This document shows positions 49,808-59,533 of a DNA stretch of 64,000 bases, piece after piece. Position 1 is the stretch's first letter. The number at the start of each line of letters is the position of its first letter. Made by a program: the position numbers and the translations under genes. Below the pieces are notes generated by a model. It searched no databases. It saw nothing but the letters and a program-made list of their open reading frames with translations, and was not told the DNA's origin. The stretch lies in the NCBI RefSeq assembly GCF_947253065.1, contig NZ_CAMXWS010000004.1, positions 22,739 to 86,738 on the forward strand, in the 5' to 3' direction. This DNA is from an uncultured Corynebacterium sp. (lineage in GTDB: Bacteria > Actinomycetota > Actinomycetes > Mycobacteriales > Mycobacteriaceae).

Positions 49808-49877
49808 GGCGACTTCCAAAACAAGTACGCACACCAAACATCTGGCCACATAAGGCCACAACAGAAAGGAAGCCACC

Positions 49878-50267
49878 ATGGCTAAGCTCTCCAAGGATGA
49901 GCTCATTGAGCAGTTCAAGGAAATGACCCTTATTGAACTTTCCGAGTTCCTGAAGGAATTCGAGGAGGTCTTCGACGTGACCGCTGCAGCTCCGGTTGCT
50001 GCTGTTGCAGCTGCTCCGGGCGCTGCTGGCGATGCTCCGGCTGCTGAGGAGAAGGACGAGTTCGACGTCGTTCTCGAGGACGCTGGCGACAAGAAGATCG
50101 GTGTCATTAAGGCTGTCCGCGAGATCGTCTCCGGCCTGGGCCTGAAGGACGCTAAGGAGATGGTTGAGGGCGCACCGAAGGCCATCCTCGAGGGCGCTAA
50201 CAAGGACGACGCTGAGGCTGCAAAGGCCAAGCTCGAAGAGGCTGGCGCAAAGGTCACCCTCAAGTAA
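49878..50267 (+). CDS. rplL: 50S ribosomal protein L7/L12
   Basis: A 129-residue L12. The N-terminal dimer domain (LSKDELIEQFKEMTLIELSE) and Ala-rich hinge lead to the factor-binding domain (FDVVLEDAGDKKIGVIKAVR, GLKDAKEMVEGAPK). AGAAAGGAAG precedes the ATG. It lies 70 bases after rplJ in the same operon, which ends at the terminator at 50290. Confidence 0.98.
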   Translation: MAKLSKDELIEQFKEMTLIELSEFLKEFEEVFDVTAAAPVAAVAAAPGAAGDAPAAEEKDEFDVVLEDAGDKKIGVIKAVREIVSGLGLKDAKEMVEGAPKAILEGANKDDAEAAKAKLEEAGAKVTLK

Positions 50268-50289
50268 GCTTCGTCGCTTCACGCATTTC

Positions 50290-50318
50290 GCCCCCGTCGC
50301 TTATCGACGGGGGCTTTT
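50290..50318 (+). terminator. Terminator after rplL
   Basis: A 10-bp perfect stem GCCCCCGTCG/CGACGGGGGC with loop CTTAT and TTTT. Confidence 0.95.
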
Positions 50319-50389
50319 GCCTTTCCTAAACACCTGCTTTGTCCCGTCACTTTTCGATGATTTCTTGGTGGGCTTGTAGACTCGCTCGC

Positions 50390-51340
50390 ATGCTTCCAAA
50401 GTCCCGCATCGTGTCAGCCCTGCTCGTTGGGTTGGGTCTGGCGTTGATCGTTGCTGGGCTCGTGGCACCGCGGTTTCTCAATGGTGATGCACGGTTCCCG
50501 TTGAACCTGGAGAACACAACGTGGACTCTCCATGACCCGGAAGGGGTAGTGGGGGAGGAAGACGGGGCCGTGACTGTCCCGGTCACCCACCAGTTGCACA
50601 TGACAGTGCAGAACCCGGCTTCCGAACATGTCGTGGCATTGCGTGTCGGTGATTCATTGCTGCGGGCAGACAAAGAGACCGATCTGGACAACCTGGTCGC
50701 CGCATCAACATGGTCGCTGGAGATTGATCGTATGTCGGGCCAATTCGAGGGGCCTGCACGGTTGAGCTCCATGATGGCTTTCCCAGAGACAGAAGTGCCT
50801 GTTGATGGTGTGTGGCTGAAATTCCCGTCGAATCTGGAACCGGGGGCCTACCAGGTTTTCGATCCAGTCCTGCGTGAAACAGCGCCGGCTACCTTCACCG
50901 GTGAAGAAGAGCAGTACGGCCGCACCGTGTACACATTTGAGCAAAAGGTTCCGGATACTAACCTCGCTGCGAAATTCAATGATGGGCAGAACACCATGAC
51001 CATCCAGGGGGAGGATGGTGGCATGGTGAAGGCTTTCCGTCACCATGCAGCAACGCGCACCTTCACTGTTGATCAGATCACTGGGCTAGTGATCGGCATG
51101 ACGGAAAAAGTTGATGACTATTATGCGGATCGTTCCGGGGCGCGCGTGAAGGAGATTGTCTCCTACGACGCCGCGATGGATGAGGAGCAGACCCGTCAGC
51201 TTGCGGAGCAACTGCCGAAAGTGACGCAGCGGATCTCCCAGGGCGTGACCTATGGAGTGATCGGTCTTGGTGCTTTACTCACCCTGGCTGGACTCCTTGG
51301 GGCATTCCGACCGGGCGGCAAGCGCAGCCGTGATCACTGA
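50390..51340 (+). CDS. DUF3068/PorA-family membrane-anchored protein
   Basis: A 316-residue protein with an N-terminal helix (IVSALLVGLGLALIVAGLVAP), a large exterior domain (about 30-280) and a C-terminal helix (VTYGVIGLGALLTLAGLLGAF). The layout and motifs (LNLENTTWTLHDPEG, YYADRSGARVKEIVSY) fit actinobacterial DUF3068 proteins. The function is unknown; some family members have been tied to the cell envelope. ATG 50390 is chosen: a TGTAGA box 14 bases upstream would give a leaderless mRNA. Confidence 0.8.
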   Translation: MLPKSRIVSALLVGLGLALIVAGLVAPRFLNGDARFPLNLENTTWTLHDPEGVVGEEDGAVTVPVTHQLHMTVQNPASEHVVALRVGDSLLRADKETDLDNLVAASTWSLEIDRMSGQFEGPARLSSMMAFPETEVPVDGVWLKFPSNLEPGAYQVFDPVLRETAPATFTGEEEQYGRTVYTFEQKVPDTNLAAKFNDGQNTMTIQGEDGGMVKAFRHHAATRTFTVDQITGLVIGMTEKVDDYYADRSGARVKEIVSYDAAMDEEQTRQLAEQLPKVTQRISQGVTYGVIGLGALLTLAGLLGAFRPGGKRSRDH

Positions 51341-51698
51341 TGCTGGGCACGCCAAGCCGAGTCGGTTGCGGATTCTGCTTAGCCGAGTGGTAGAGTTCCC
51401 CGCGAACAGCGACGGCAGTTCAAGTTTTCACGAGGTGAATTTTTCACTTCGTTTGCGCTTTACAATCTGACAGTGGGGGTATAAGCTGTCTCCTTGCGCT
51501 GGAAGCCGTCGCCAGTGTGTATGAGGAAAACCTTGGATCAATGCGAAAACATTGATTTGACAAGGTGATTTTGTGCATTCTGGACTCGCGAAGGCTTCCA
51601 CAGCTGTCGCAGCTAACATTAAATGCTAATTATCCAGCGGGTGACCAGTGCATATGCGCCGTGTACGGGCCCCGCGTGAGGTGCTGGAAGGACCCATC
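51341..51698 (+). promoter_or_regulatory. Gene-free leader and probable promoter region of rpoBC
   Basis: 358 bases without a supported gene. A TATAAG box at 51480-51485 preceded by TTTACA at 51459-51464 (15-base spacing, short) is the best promoter I see, implying a 5' leader of about 200 bases. A second TTGACA at 51557-51562 lacks a good -10. A weak hairpin GAGGTGA/TCACTTC lies at 51433-51450 (one G-T pair). Any attenuation role is unproven. Confidence 0.5.
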
Positions 51699-54600
51699 TT
51701 GGCAGTCTCCCGCCAGACCAAGTCAGTGGCCACTATCCCCGGAGCTCCGGAGCGCTACTCGTTCGCGAAGATCGACGAGCCAATCGCGCTTCCTGGGCTT
51801 CTTGATGTTCAGTTAGAATCCTTCGCTTGGCTCGTCGGCACGCCGGAGTGGCGTGAGCGCCAGGCAGAAGAGCGTGGCGAGGACGCCCGCATTACATCCG
51901 GCCTTGAGGACATCCTGGAAGAGATCTCTCCGATCCAGGACTACTCGGGCAACATGAGCCTGTCTCTGTCCGAGCCACGCTTCGAGGATGTCAAGTACAC
52001 CATCGACGAGTGCAAGGACAAGGACATCAACTACTCCGCACCGCTTTATGTGACGGCGGAGTTCATCAACAATGACACCCAGGAGATCAAGTCCCAGACT
52101 GTCTTCATTGGTGATTTCCCGTTGATGACGGACAAGGGCACGTTCATCGTGAACGGTACTGAGCGTGTCATCGTCTCCCAGCTGGTTCGTTCCCCGGGCG
52201 TCTACTTCGACGAGACGATCGACAAGTCCACCGAGCGTCCGCTCCACTCCGTGAAGGTCATCCCTTCGCGCGGTGCATGGCTGGAGTTCGACGTCGATAA
52301 GCGCGATACCGTCGGTGTGCGCATCGACCGTAAGCGTCGTCAGCCGGTGACCGTCCTGCTGAAGGCTCTCGGCTGGACCGAGGCTCAGATCAAGGAGCGC
52401 TTCGGCTTCTCCGAGATCATGATGTCCACGCTGGAAAACGACGGCGTGGCAAATACCGATGAGGCACTGCTGGAGATCTACCGCAAGCAGCGCCCGGGCG
52501 AGCAGCCGACCCGCGATCTTGCGCAGTCCCTGCTTGAGAATGCCTTCTTCCGTGCGAAGCGCTACGACCTTGCTCGCGTTGGCCGCTACAAGGTCAACCG
52601 CAAGCTCGGTCTGGGCGGCGACCACGATGGTCTGATGACCCTGACGGAAGAGGACATCGCCACCACGCTTGAGTACCTCGTGCGTCTGCACGCTGGTGAG
52701 CGTGAGATGACCTCCCCGGAGGGCACCGTCATCCCGATCAATACCGATGACATCGACCACTTCGGTAACCGTCGTCTGCGCACCGTGGGCGAGCTGGTGC
52801 AGAACCAGGTCCGTGTGGGCCTGTCCCGTATGGAGCGCGTCGTGCGTGAGCGCATGACCACCCAGGACGCTGAGTCGATCACCCCGACCTCCCTGATCAA
52901 CGTTCGCCCGGTTTCCGCGGCGATCCGCGAGTTCTTCGGCACCTCCCAGCTGTCGCAGTTCATGGACCAGAACAACTCCCTGTCTGGCCTGACTCACAAG
53001 CGTCGTCTGTCCGCGCTCGGCCCGGGCGGTCTGTCCCGTGAGCGTGCCGGCATTGAGGTCCGAGACGTTCACCCGTCCCACTACGGCCGCATGTGTCCGA
53101 TTGAGACTCCTGAAGGCCCGAACATTGGCCTGATTGGCGCACTGTCTTCTTACGCACGTGTGAACCCGTTCGGCTTCATTGAGACGCCGTACCAGAAGGT
53201 TGTCGACGGCAAGATCACCGATCAGATCGACTACCTGACGGCTGATGAGGAGGACCGCTACGCAATTGCCGAGGCGGCCACCGAGCACGACAAGGACATG
53301 AACATCACCGCTGAGCGCATCGAGGTGCGTCTCAAGGACGGCGATATCGGTGTCGTGGGTGCCAAGGGTGTTGATTACGTTGACATCTCCCCGCGTCAGA
53401 TGGTCTCCGTTGCTACGGCGATGATTCCGTTCCTCGAGCACGACGATGCTAACCGTGCCCTCATGGGTGCGAACATGCAGAAGCAGGCTGTGCCGCTGCT
53501 GCGTTCCGAGGCTGCATACGTGGCTACCGGTACGGAGATGCGTGCTGCGTACGACGCAGGCGACATCGTCATTGCCAAGAACGCTGGTGTGGTTGAGGAC
53601 GTCTCCGGCGACGTGATCACCATCATGGACGACGAAGGTCAGCGCGAGTCCTACCTGCTGCGCACCTTCGAGCGCACCAACCAGGGCACCTGCTACAACC
53701 AGACCCCGATCGTCTCTGCAGGCGACCGCGTTGAGGCTGGCCAGGTTATCGCTGATGGCCCGGGCACCAAGAACGGTGAGATGGCACTGGGTACCAACCT
53801 GCTCGTGGCATTCATGCCATGGGAAGGCCACAACTACGAGGACGCCATCATTCTCAACCAGCGCGTTGTGGAGCAGGACATCCTGACCTCTGTGCACATT
53901 GAGGAACACGAGATCGATGCCCGCGACACCAAGCTGGGTGCTGAGGAAATCACTCGTGAGATCCCGAACGTCTCTGAGGACGTGCTGAAGGACCTCGACG
54001 AGCGCGGCATCATCCGCATCGGTGCAGACGTCCGCGACGGTGACATCCTCGTCGGTAAGGTCACCCCGAAGGGCGAAACCGAGCTGACCCCGGAGGAGCG
54101 CCTGCTGCGCGCCATCTTCGGCGAGAAGGCCCGCGAGGTCCGCGATACCTCCATGAAGGTGCCGCACGGTGAGGTAGGCAAGGTCATTGGCGTTGCTCGC
54201 TTCTCCCGCGACGATGATGACGATCTGGCCCCTGGCGTCAACGAGATGATTCGCGTCTACGTTGCCCAGAAGCGCAAGATCCAGGACGGCGACAAGATGG
54301 CAGGCCGCCACGGCAACAAGGGTGTCGTTGGCAAGATCCTCCCAGAAGAGGACATGCCGTTCATGGCTGATGGCACCCCGGTGGACATCATCCTGAACAC
54401 CCACGGTGTGCCGCGTCGTATGAACATTGGTCAGGTCCTCGAGGTTCACCTCGGTTGGCTGGCTAAGGCTGGCTGGACGGTCAACCCGGATGACCCGGCA
54501 AATGCGAAGCTGCTGGAGACCCTGCCGGAGCACCTCTACGACGTGCCGGCTGACTCGCTCACCGCAACCCCGGTGTTCGACGGTGCTACCAACGATGAGA

Positions 54601-55178
54601 TCGCTGGCCTGCTGGCCAACACCAAGCCGAACCGTGATGGCGAGGTCATGGTTGATGGCGACGGCAAGACCGTGCTTTTCGACGGCCGCTCCGGCGAACC
54701 GTTCAAGTACCCGATCTCCGTCGGCTACATGTACATGCTCAAGCTGCACCACTTGGTCGACGAGAAGATTCACGCTCGTTCCACTGGCCCGTACTCCATG
54801 ATTACCCAGCAGCCGCTGGGTGGTAAGGCCCAGTTCGGTGGCCAGCGCTTCGGCGAGATGGAGGTGTGGGCAATGCAGGCATACGGCGCTGCCTACACCC
54901 TGCAGGAGCTGCTGACCATCAAGTCCGATGACGTGGTGGGCCGCGTGAAGGTCTACGAGGCGATTGTCAAGGGCGACAACATCCCGGATCCGGGCATCCC
55001 GGAGTCCTTCAAGGTGTTGCTCAAGGAGCTGCAGTCGCTGTGCTTGAACGTCGAAGTTCTGTCCACTGACGGCACCCCGATGGAGCTGTCCGGTGACGAC
55101 GACGATTACGACCAGGCAGGATCCTCGCTGGGCATTAACCTGTCCCGCGATGAGGGTTCCGCAGCCGACACGGCATAG
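51699..55178 (+). CDS. rpoB: RNA polymerase beta subunit
   Basis: A beta subunit of about 1160 residues. Landmarks run from GAPERYSFAKIDEPIALPGL through the rifampicin pocket (FFGTSQLSQFMDQNNSLSGL, then THKRRLSALGPGGLSRE) to RHGNKGVVGKI and the C-terminal RFGEMEVWAMQAYGAAYTLQ. The pocket shows the sensitive residues at the usual resistance positions (Asp, His and Ser of DQNN, THKRR and RLSAL). TTG 51699 (MAVSRQTKS) has GGAAGG seven bases upstream, mirroring the revised mycobacterial start; the GTG at 51681 (MLEGPILAVSRQ) is the traditional choice. rpoC follows after 107 bases. Confidence 0.97.
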   Translation: MAVSRQTKSVATIPGAPERYSFAKIDEPIALPGLLDVQLESFAWLVGTPEWRERQAEERGEDARITSGLEDILEEISPIQDYSGNMSLSLSEPRFEDVKYTIDECKDKDINYSAPLYVTAEFINNDTQEIKSQTVFIGDFPLMTDKGTFIVNGTERVIVSQLVRSPGVYFDETIDKSTERPLHSVKVIPSRGAWLEFDVDKRDTVGVRIDRKRRQPVTVLLKALGWTEAQIKERFGFSEIMMSTLENDGVANTDEALLEIYRKQRPGEQPTRDLAQSLLENAFFRAKRYDLARVGRYKVNRKLGLGGDHDGLMTLTEEDIATTLEYLVRLHAGEREMTSPEGTVIPINTDDIDHFGNRRLRTVGELVQNQVRVGLSRMERVVRERMTTQDAESITPTSLINVRPVSAAIREFFGTSQLSQFMDQNNSLSGLTHKRRLSALGPGGLSRERAGIEVRDVHPSHYGRMCPIETPEGPNIGLIGALSSYARVNPFGFIETPYQKVVDGKITDQIDYLTADEEDRYAIAEAATEHDKDMNITAERIEVRLKDGDIGVVGAKGVDYVDISPRQMVSVATAMIPFLEHDDANRALMGANMQKQAVPLLRSEAAYVATGTEMRAAYDAGDIVIAKNAGVVEDVSGDVITIMDDEGQRESYLLRTFERTNQGTCYNQTPIVSAGDRVEAGQVIADGPGTKNGEMALGTNLLVAFMPWEGHNYEDAIILNQRVVEQDILTSVHIEEHEIDARDTKLGAEEITREIPNVSEDVLKDLDERGIIRIGADVRDGDILVGKVTPKGETELTPEERLLRAIFGEKAREVRDTSMKVPHGEVGKVIGVARFSRDDDDDLAPGVNEMIRVYVAQKRKIQDGDKMAGRHGNKGVVGKILPEEDMPFMADGTPVDIILNTHGVPRRMNIGQVLEVHLGWLAKAGWTVNPDDPANAKLLETLPEHLYDVPADSLTATPVFDGATNDEIAGLLANTKPNRDGEVMVDGDGKTVLFDGRSGEPFKYPISVGYMYMLKLHHLVDEKIHARSTGPYSMITQQPLGGKAQFGGQRFGEMEVWAMQAYGAAYTLQELLTIKSDDVVGRVKVYEAIVKGDNIPDPGIPESFKVLLKELQSLCLNVEVLSTDGTPMELSGDDDDYDQAGSSLGINLSRDEGSAADTA

Positions 55179-55202
55179 GCGCGTCCGCGCGCTTATGCCG
55201 TG
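55169..55202. repeat. Hairpin spanning the rpoB stop codon
   Basis: CACGGCATA at 55169-55177 and TATGCCGTG at 55194-55202 form a perfect 9-bp stem, with a further GCGCG/CGCGC pairing inside. No T-run follows, so it is not a standard terminator. It includes the rpoB TAG. Confidence 0.7.
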
Positions 55203-55285
55203 CGTCGGCAAGCAAATAAGACTTAAAACGAAGAACTAATTCAACTTCAATCCTCCCGCGAAATGGGAGGTGAAAGGGCATTTAC

Positions 55286-58200
55286 GTGTTTGACGTAAAC
55301 CTCTTCGATGAGCTCCGCATCGGCCTGGCCACCGCCGAAGACATCCGCCGCTGGTCGCACGGCGAGGTGAAGAAGCCGGAGACGATTAACTACCGCACCC
55401 TCAAGCCGGAGAAGGACGGCCTGTTCTGCGAGCGCATTTTCGGTCCGACTCGTGACTGGGAGTGCTCCTGCGGCAAGTACAAGCGCGTCCGCTACAAGGG
55501 CATCATCTGTGAGCGCTGTGGCGTCGAGGTGACCAAGTCCAAGGTGCGTCGCGAGCGCATGGGCCACATCGAGCTGGCCGCGCCGGTTACCCACATCTGG
55601 TACTTCAAGGGCGTTCCTTCCCGCCTGGGCTACCTGCTGGACCTGGCTCCGAAGGATCTTGAGCGCATCATTTACTTCGCTGCCAACATCATTACCTCTG
55701 TCGATGAGGAGGCACGTCACAATGACATGTCCACCCTCGAGGCAGAGATGATCCTGGAGAAGAAGGAAGTCGAGCAGGACACCGAGGCTGAGATCGCCGA
55801 CCGTGCCCAGAAGCTCGAGGAGGATCTCGCTGAGCTCGAGTCCGAGGGCGCTACCGCCGCTGCGCGCAAGAAGGTGCAGAATGCTGCCGATAAGGAAATG
55901 CAGCACATGCGCGAGGCAGGCGAGCGCGAGATCGAGCGTCTCGACGAGATCTGGAACACCTTCATCAAGCTCGCTCCGAAGCAGATGATTATCGACGAGA
56001 ACCTCTACGAGGAGCTCGTTGACCGCTACGAGGATTACTTCACTGGTGGCATGGGTGCTGAGGCTATTCAGACCCTGATCCGCAACTTCGACCTCGATGC
56101 TGAGTCTGAAGAACTGCGCACCATCATCGCTGAGGGCAAGGGCCAGAAGAAGGTCCGTGCACTCAAGCGTCTGAAGGTCGTCGCTGCTTTCCAGCGTTCC
56201 GGTAACGACCCGGCTGGAATGATCCTGGACGCTATCCCGGTGATCCCGCCGGAGCTGCGTCCGATGGTTCAGCTCGATGGTGGCCGTTTTGCTACCTCCG
56301 ACCTGAACGACCTGTACCGTCGCGTGATCAACCGCAACAACCGCCTCAAGCGCATGATCGATCTCGGTGCTCCCGAGATCATCGTGAACAACGAGAAGCG
56401 CATGCTGCAGGAGTCCGTTGACGCGCTGTTCGACAACGGCCGTCGTGGCCGTCCGGTCACCGGCCCGGGCAACCGTCCGCTGAAGTCCCTGTCTGACCTG
56501 TTGAAGGGTAAGCAGGGTCGCTTCCGCCAGAACCTGCTGGGTAAGCGCGTGGACTACTCCGGTCGTTCCGTGATTATCGTTGGTCCGCAGCTGAAGATGC
56601 ACGAGTGTGGTCTGCCGAAGCTGATGGCCCTCGAGCTGTTCAAGCCGTTCGTGATGAAGCGCCTGGTGGACAACGACTACGCGCAGAACATCAAGTCTGC
56701 GAAGCGCATGGTTGAGCGCCAGCGCCCAGAGGTGTGGGACGTCCTCGAAGAGGCAATTGCTGAGCACCCGGTGCTGCTGAACCGTGCACCGACGCTGCAC
56801 CGCCTCGGTATTCAGGCCTTCGAGCCGGTCCTGGTCGAGGGTAAGGCTATTCAGCTGCACCCGCTGGCATGTGAGGCGTTCAACGCTGACTTCGACGGAG
56901 ACCAGATGGCTGTTCACCTGCCGCTGTCCGCTGAGGCACAGGCAGAGGCACGCATCCTGATGCTGTCCTCCAACAACATCCTGTCCCCGGCATCCGGTAA
57001 GCCGCTGGCTATGCCGCGCCTGGATATGGTCACTGGTTTGTACTTCCTGACCATGGAGAAGGGCGAGAACGAGATCGGCGGCCAGGGTGCATACGCTCCG
57101 GCCGACGAGAACGGTCCGGAGCAGGGCACCTACTCCGATTACCGCGAGGCCATCATGGCGTACGACCGCGGTGTGCTGGGCCTGCAGGCTCCGATCAAGG
57201 TGCGCATCAGCCACCTGCGTCCGACGCGTGAGATCGAGGCAGAGCAGTTCCAGGACGGCTGGGAGAAGGGCCAGACTTGGACCGCTGAGACCACCCTTGG
57301 TCGCATCATGTTCAACGAGATGCTGCCGTTCAACTTCCCGTACCAGGAAGGCGCAATGGTGCGTAAGGGTGGCGGTGCCGGCAAGGTGCTGCTTGGCGAC
57401 ATCATCCAGTCGATGGTGGAGAAGTACCCGATGATCACCGTCGCGCAGACGATGGACAAGCTGAAGGACGCCGGTTTCTACTGGGCTACTCGCTCGGGCA
57501 TCACCATTTCCATGTCCGACGTGATCGTGCTTCCGAACAAGACCGAGATCTTGGATGAGTACGAGAAGGAAGCCGAGGCCATCGAGCGCAAGTACTGGGA
57601 GAAGGGTGCTCTCACCGAGGAGAACCGTTACGACCGTCTTGTGGAGCTGTGGCAGGACGCCACCAACAAGGTTGGTCAGGCCGTCGAGGACCTGTACCCG
57701 GATGACAACCCGATTCCGATGATCGTGAAGTCCGGTGCTGCCGGTAACATGCGCCAGATCTGGACCCTGGCCGGCATGAAGGGCATGGTTGTGAACTCGC
57801 GTGGTGAGTACATCACGCGCCCGATCAAGACCTCTTTCCGCGAAGGCCTGTCCGTGATGGAGTACTTCAACAACTCCCACGGTTCCCGTAAGGGCCTGGC
57901 CGATACCGCTCTGCGTACCGCAGACTCCGGCTACCTCACCCGTCGTCTCGTCGACGTGGCTCAGGACGTCATCGTCCGCGAAGAGGACTGTGGCACCCAC
58001 CAGGGTGTTAAGGTCCCCGTCGCAGTCGAGGCAGGCGGCAAGTTCGTCCGCCACGACCTCGTGGAGACCTCGGTTTCCGGCCGCGTGCTGGCATCTGATG
58101 CGACCGACGCTGATGGCAAGGTCATCCTTGAGGCAGGCAGCGACCTGTCCGAGGAGCGCATCGACGCTCTCGTCGAGGCCGGCGTGGCTGAGATCAAGGT

Positions 58201-59287
58201 CCGCTCCGTCCTGACCTGCCAGACCCCGACCGGTGTCTGCGCGAAGTGCTACGGCAAGTCCATGGCCACCGGCAAGCTGGTGGACATCGGCGAGGCTGTC
58301 GGCATTGTCGCTGCGCAGTCCATTGGTGAGCCGGGTACCCAGCTGACCATGCGTACGTTCCACCAGGGTGGTGTCGGTGGCGACATTACCGGTGGTTTGC
58401 CGCGTGTTCAGGAGCTGTTCGAGGCACGTGTGCCGAAGAACCGCGCCCCGATCGCATCCGTCGACGGCGAGATCTCCCTGTCCGATGAGGGCAACTTCTG
58501 GACCCTGACCATCCACCCGGAGGACGGCTCCGACGACGTGGTCTACGAGAAGCTGTCCAAGCGCCAGGGCCTGGCTCAGGTGCGTCGCCCGATGGAGTCC
58601 AACCCGGACGCCATGATCGAGCGCTCGCTCAAGGACGGCGACAAGGTCAAGGTCGGCGACCGCCTGCTGCGCGGTGCTGCTGACCCGCACGACGTGCTCG
58701 AGGTTCTCGGCCGCCGTGGTGTGGAGAAGCACCTCATCGACGAGGTTCAGGCTGTCTACCGCACCCAGGGTGTGTCGATTCACGACAAGCACATCGAGAT
58801 CATCATCCGCCAGATGCTGCGTCGCGGCACGGTCATCGACGCGGGCGCTACGGAATTCCTGCCGGGCACCCTCGTTGACCTGTCTGAAGCACGCCAGATC
58901 AACAGCCAGGCAGTCGCCGAGGGTGGCGAGCCGGCTGAGCTGCGCAGTGAGATCATGGGTATTACCAAGGCCTCCCTGGCAACCGAGTCCTGGCTGTCCG
59001 CCGCCTCCTTCCAGGAGACGACGCGTGTGCTTACCGACGCCGCCATCAACAAGCGCTCCGATAAGCTCATCGGCCTCAAGGAGAACGTGATCATCGGTAA
59101 GCTGATCCCGGCCGGTACGGGCATTTCCCGCTACCGCAACATCTCCGTCAAGCCGACGGAGGCCGCACGCTCCGCCGCCTACTCGATCCCGACCTTCGGC
59201 GATTCGATTTACGGCGACGAGGGCTACGGCGAGTTCACCGGCGCATCCGTTCCGCTGGACGAGTACGGCTTTGACACCTTCCAGTAG
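55286..59287 (+). CDS. rpoC: RNA polymerase beta' subunit
   Basis: A 1333-residue beta' subunit. The N-terminal zinc site is CSCGKYKRVRYKGIICERCG; the catalytic loop NADFDGD is in ACEAFNADFDGDQMAVHLPL; the bridge-helix and trigger-loop region is around SGITISMSDVIVLPNK through FHQGGVGGDITGGLPRVQEL. The GTG start follows GTGAAAGGG, itself behind a small CCTCCC/GGGAGG stem (55252-55270) that could affect initiation. A strong terminator follows. Confidence 0.98.
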   Translation: MFDVNLFDELRIGLATAEDIRRWSHGEVKKPETINYRTLKPEKDGLFCERIFGPTRDWECSCGKYKRVRYKGIICERCGVEVTKSKVRRERMGHIELAAPVTHIWYFKGVPSRLGYLLDLAPKDLERIIYFAANIITSVDEEARHNDMSTLEAEMILEKKEVEQDTEAEIADRAQKLEEDLAELESEGATAAARKKVQNAADKEMQHMREAGEREIERLDEIWNTFIKLAPKQMIIDENLYEELVDRYEDYFTGGMGAEAIQTLIRNFDLDAESEELRTIIAEGKGQKKVRALKRLKVVAAFQRSGNDPAGMILDAIPVIPPELRPMVQLDGGRFATSDLNDLYRRVINRNNRLKRMIDLGAPEIIVNNEKRMLQESVDALFDNGRRGRPVTGPGNRPLKSLSDLLKGKQGRFRQNLLGKRVDYSGRSVIIVGPQLKMHECGLPKLMALELFKPFVMKRLVDNDYAQNIKSAKRMVERQRPEVWDVLEEAIAEHPVLLNRAPTLHRLGIQAFEPVLVEGKAIQLHPLACEAFNADFDGDQMAVHLPLSAEAQAEARILMLSSNNILSPASGKPLAMPRLDMVTGLYFLTMEKGENEIGGQGAYAPADENGPEQGTYSDYREAIMAYDRGVLGLQAPIKVRISHLRPTREIEAEQFQDGWEKGQTWTAETTLGRIMFNEMLPFNFPYQEGAMVRKGGGAGKVLLGDIIQSMVEKYPMITVAQTMDKLKDAGFYWATRSGITISMSDVIVLPNKTEILDEYEKEAEAIERKYWEKGALTEENRYDRLVELWQDATNKVGQAVEDLYPDDNPIPMIVKSGAAGNMRQIWTLAGMKGMVVNSRGEYITRPIKTSFREGLSVMEYFNNSHGSRKGLADTALRTADSGYLTRRLVDVAQDVIVREEDCGTHQGVKVPVAVEAGGKFVRHDLVETSVSGRVLASDATDADGKVILEAGSDLSEERIDALVEAGVAEIKVRSVLTCQTPTGVCAKCYGKSMATGKLVDIGEAVGIVAAQSIGEPGTQLTMRTFHQGGVGGDITGGLPRVQELFEARVPKNRAPIASVDGEISLSDEGNFWTLTIHPEDGSDDVVYEKLSKRQGLAQVRRPMESNPDAMIERSLKDGDKVKVGDRLLRGAADPHDVLEVLGRRGVEKHLIDEVQAVYRTQGVSIHDKHIEIIIRQMLRRGTVIDAGATEFLPGTLVDLSEARQINSQAVAEGGEPAELRSEIMGITKASLATESWLSAASFQETTRVLTDAAINKRSDKLIGLKENVIIGKLIPAGTGISRYRNISVKPTEAARSAAYSIPTFGDSIYGDEGYGEFTGASVPLDEYGFDTFQ

Positions 59288-59312
59288 GTTCTAGCCCACG
59301 CTTAACGACGCA

Positions 59313-59362
59313 CCCCGGCCCCTCATCTTCCGCTCACCGCGGGGGAGAGGGGCCGGGGTTTT
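59313..59362 (+). terminator. Terminator after rpoC
   Basis: An 11-bp perfect stem CCCCGGCCCCT/AGGGGCCGGGG (59313-59323, 59348-59358) with a 24-base loop and TTTT. Confidence 0.9.
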
Positions 59363-59415
59363 GTGCGGTCCAGGTGTCCCATCAGGCGTACTTCGGGCCA
59401 AACCCAGCTATCTAG

Positions 59416-59453
59416 ATCCAGCTAATTCGTGGTTTCATGCCGATTAGCTGGAT
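59416..59453. repeat. Inverted repeat between rpoC and the DUF1707 gene
   Basis: ATCCAGCTAAT at 59416-59426 and ATTAGCTGGAT at 59443-59453 form a perfect 11-bp pair. Outside them AACCCAGCT (59401) and AGCTGGTT (59460) continue the symmetry imperfectly. There is no T-run on either strand. Confidence 0.65.
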
Positions 59454-59533
59454 CCAAACAGCTGGTTCTTGTTCTCAATGTTCGTTGACGCCGTTCAACG
59501 CCCAACAATGCGGGCAAGCTAGAGTCCGTGCCA

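Noticed and set aside
52922..53043. Rifampicin-resistance changes in rpoB
   Set aside because: The pocket sequence keeps the sensitive Asp, His and Ser; the Ser in NNSLSG is a usual corynebacterial variant, not a resistance change.
51813..55211. A very long antisense reading frame opposite rpoB; similar ones lie opposite rpoC (55247-58792) and fusA (61356-63770)
   Set aside because: Translations are biased mirror sequences rich in Leu, Val, His, Asp and Gln with no domains. They arise from codon use of highly expressed GC-rich genes on the other strand.
55251..55270. TCCTCCC...GGGAGG before rpoC as a third copy of the two-component operator
   Set aside because: The spacing between arms is 7 bases rather than 4 and the flanks differ. 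Overlap with the purine-rich ribosome site explains the right arm.
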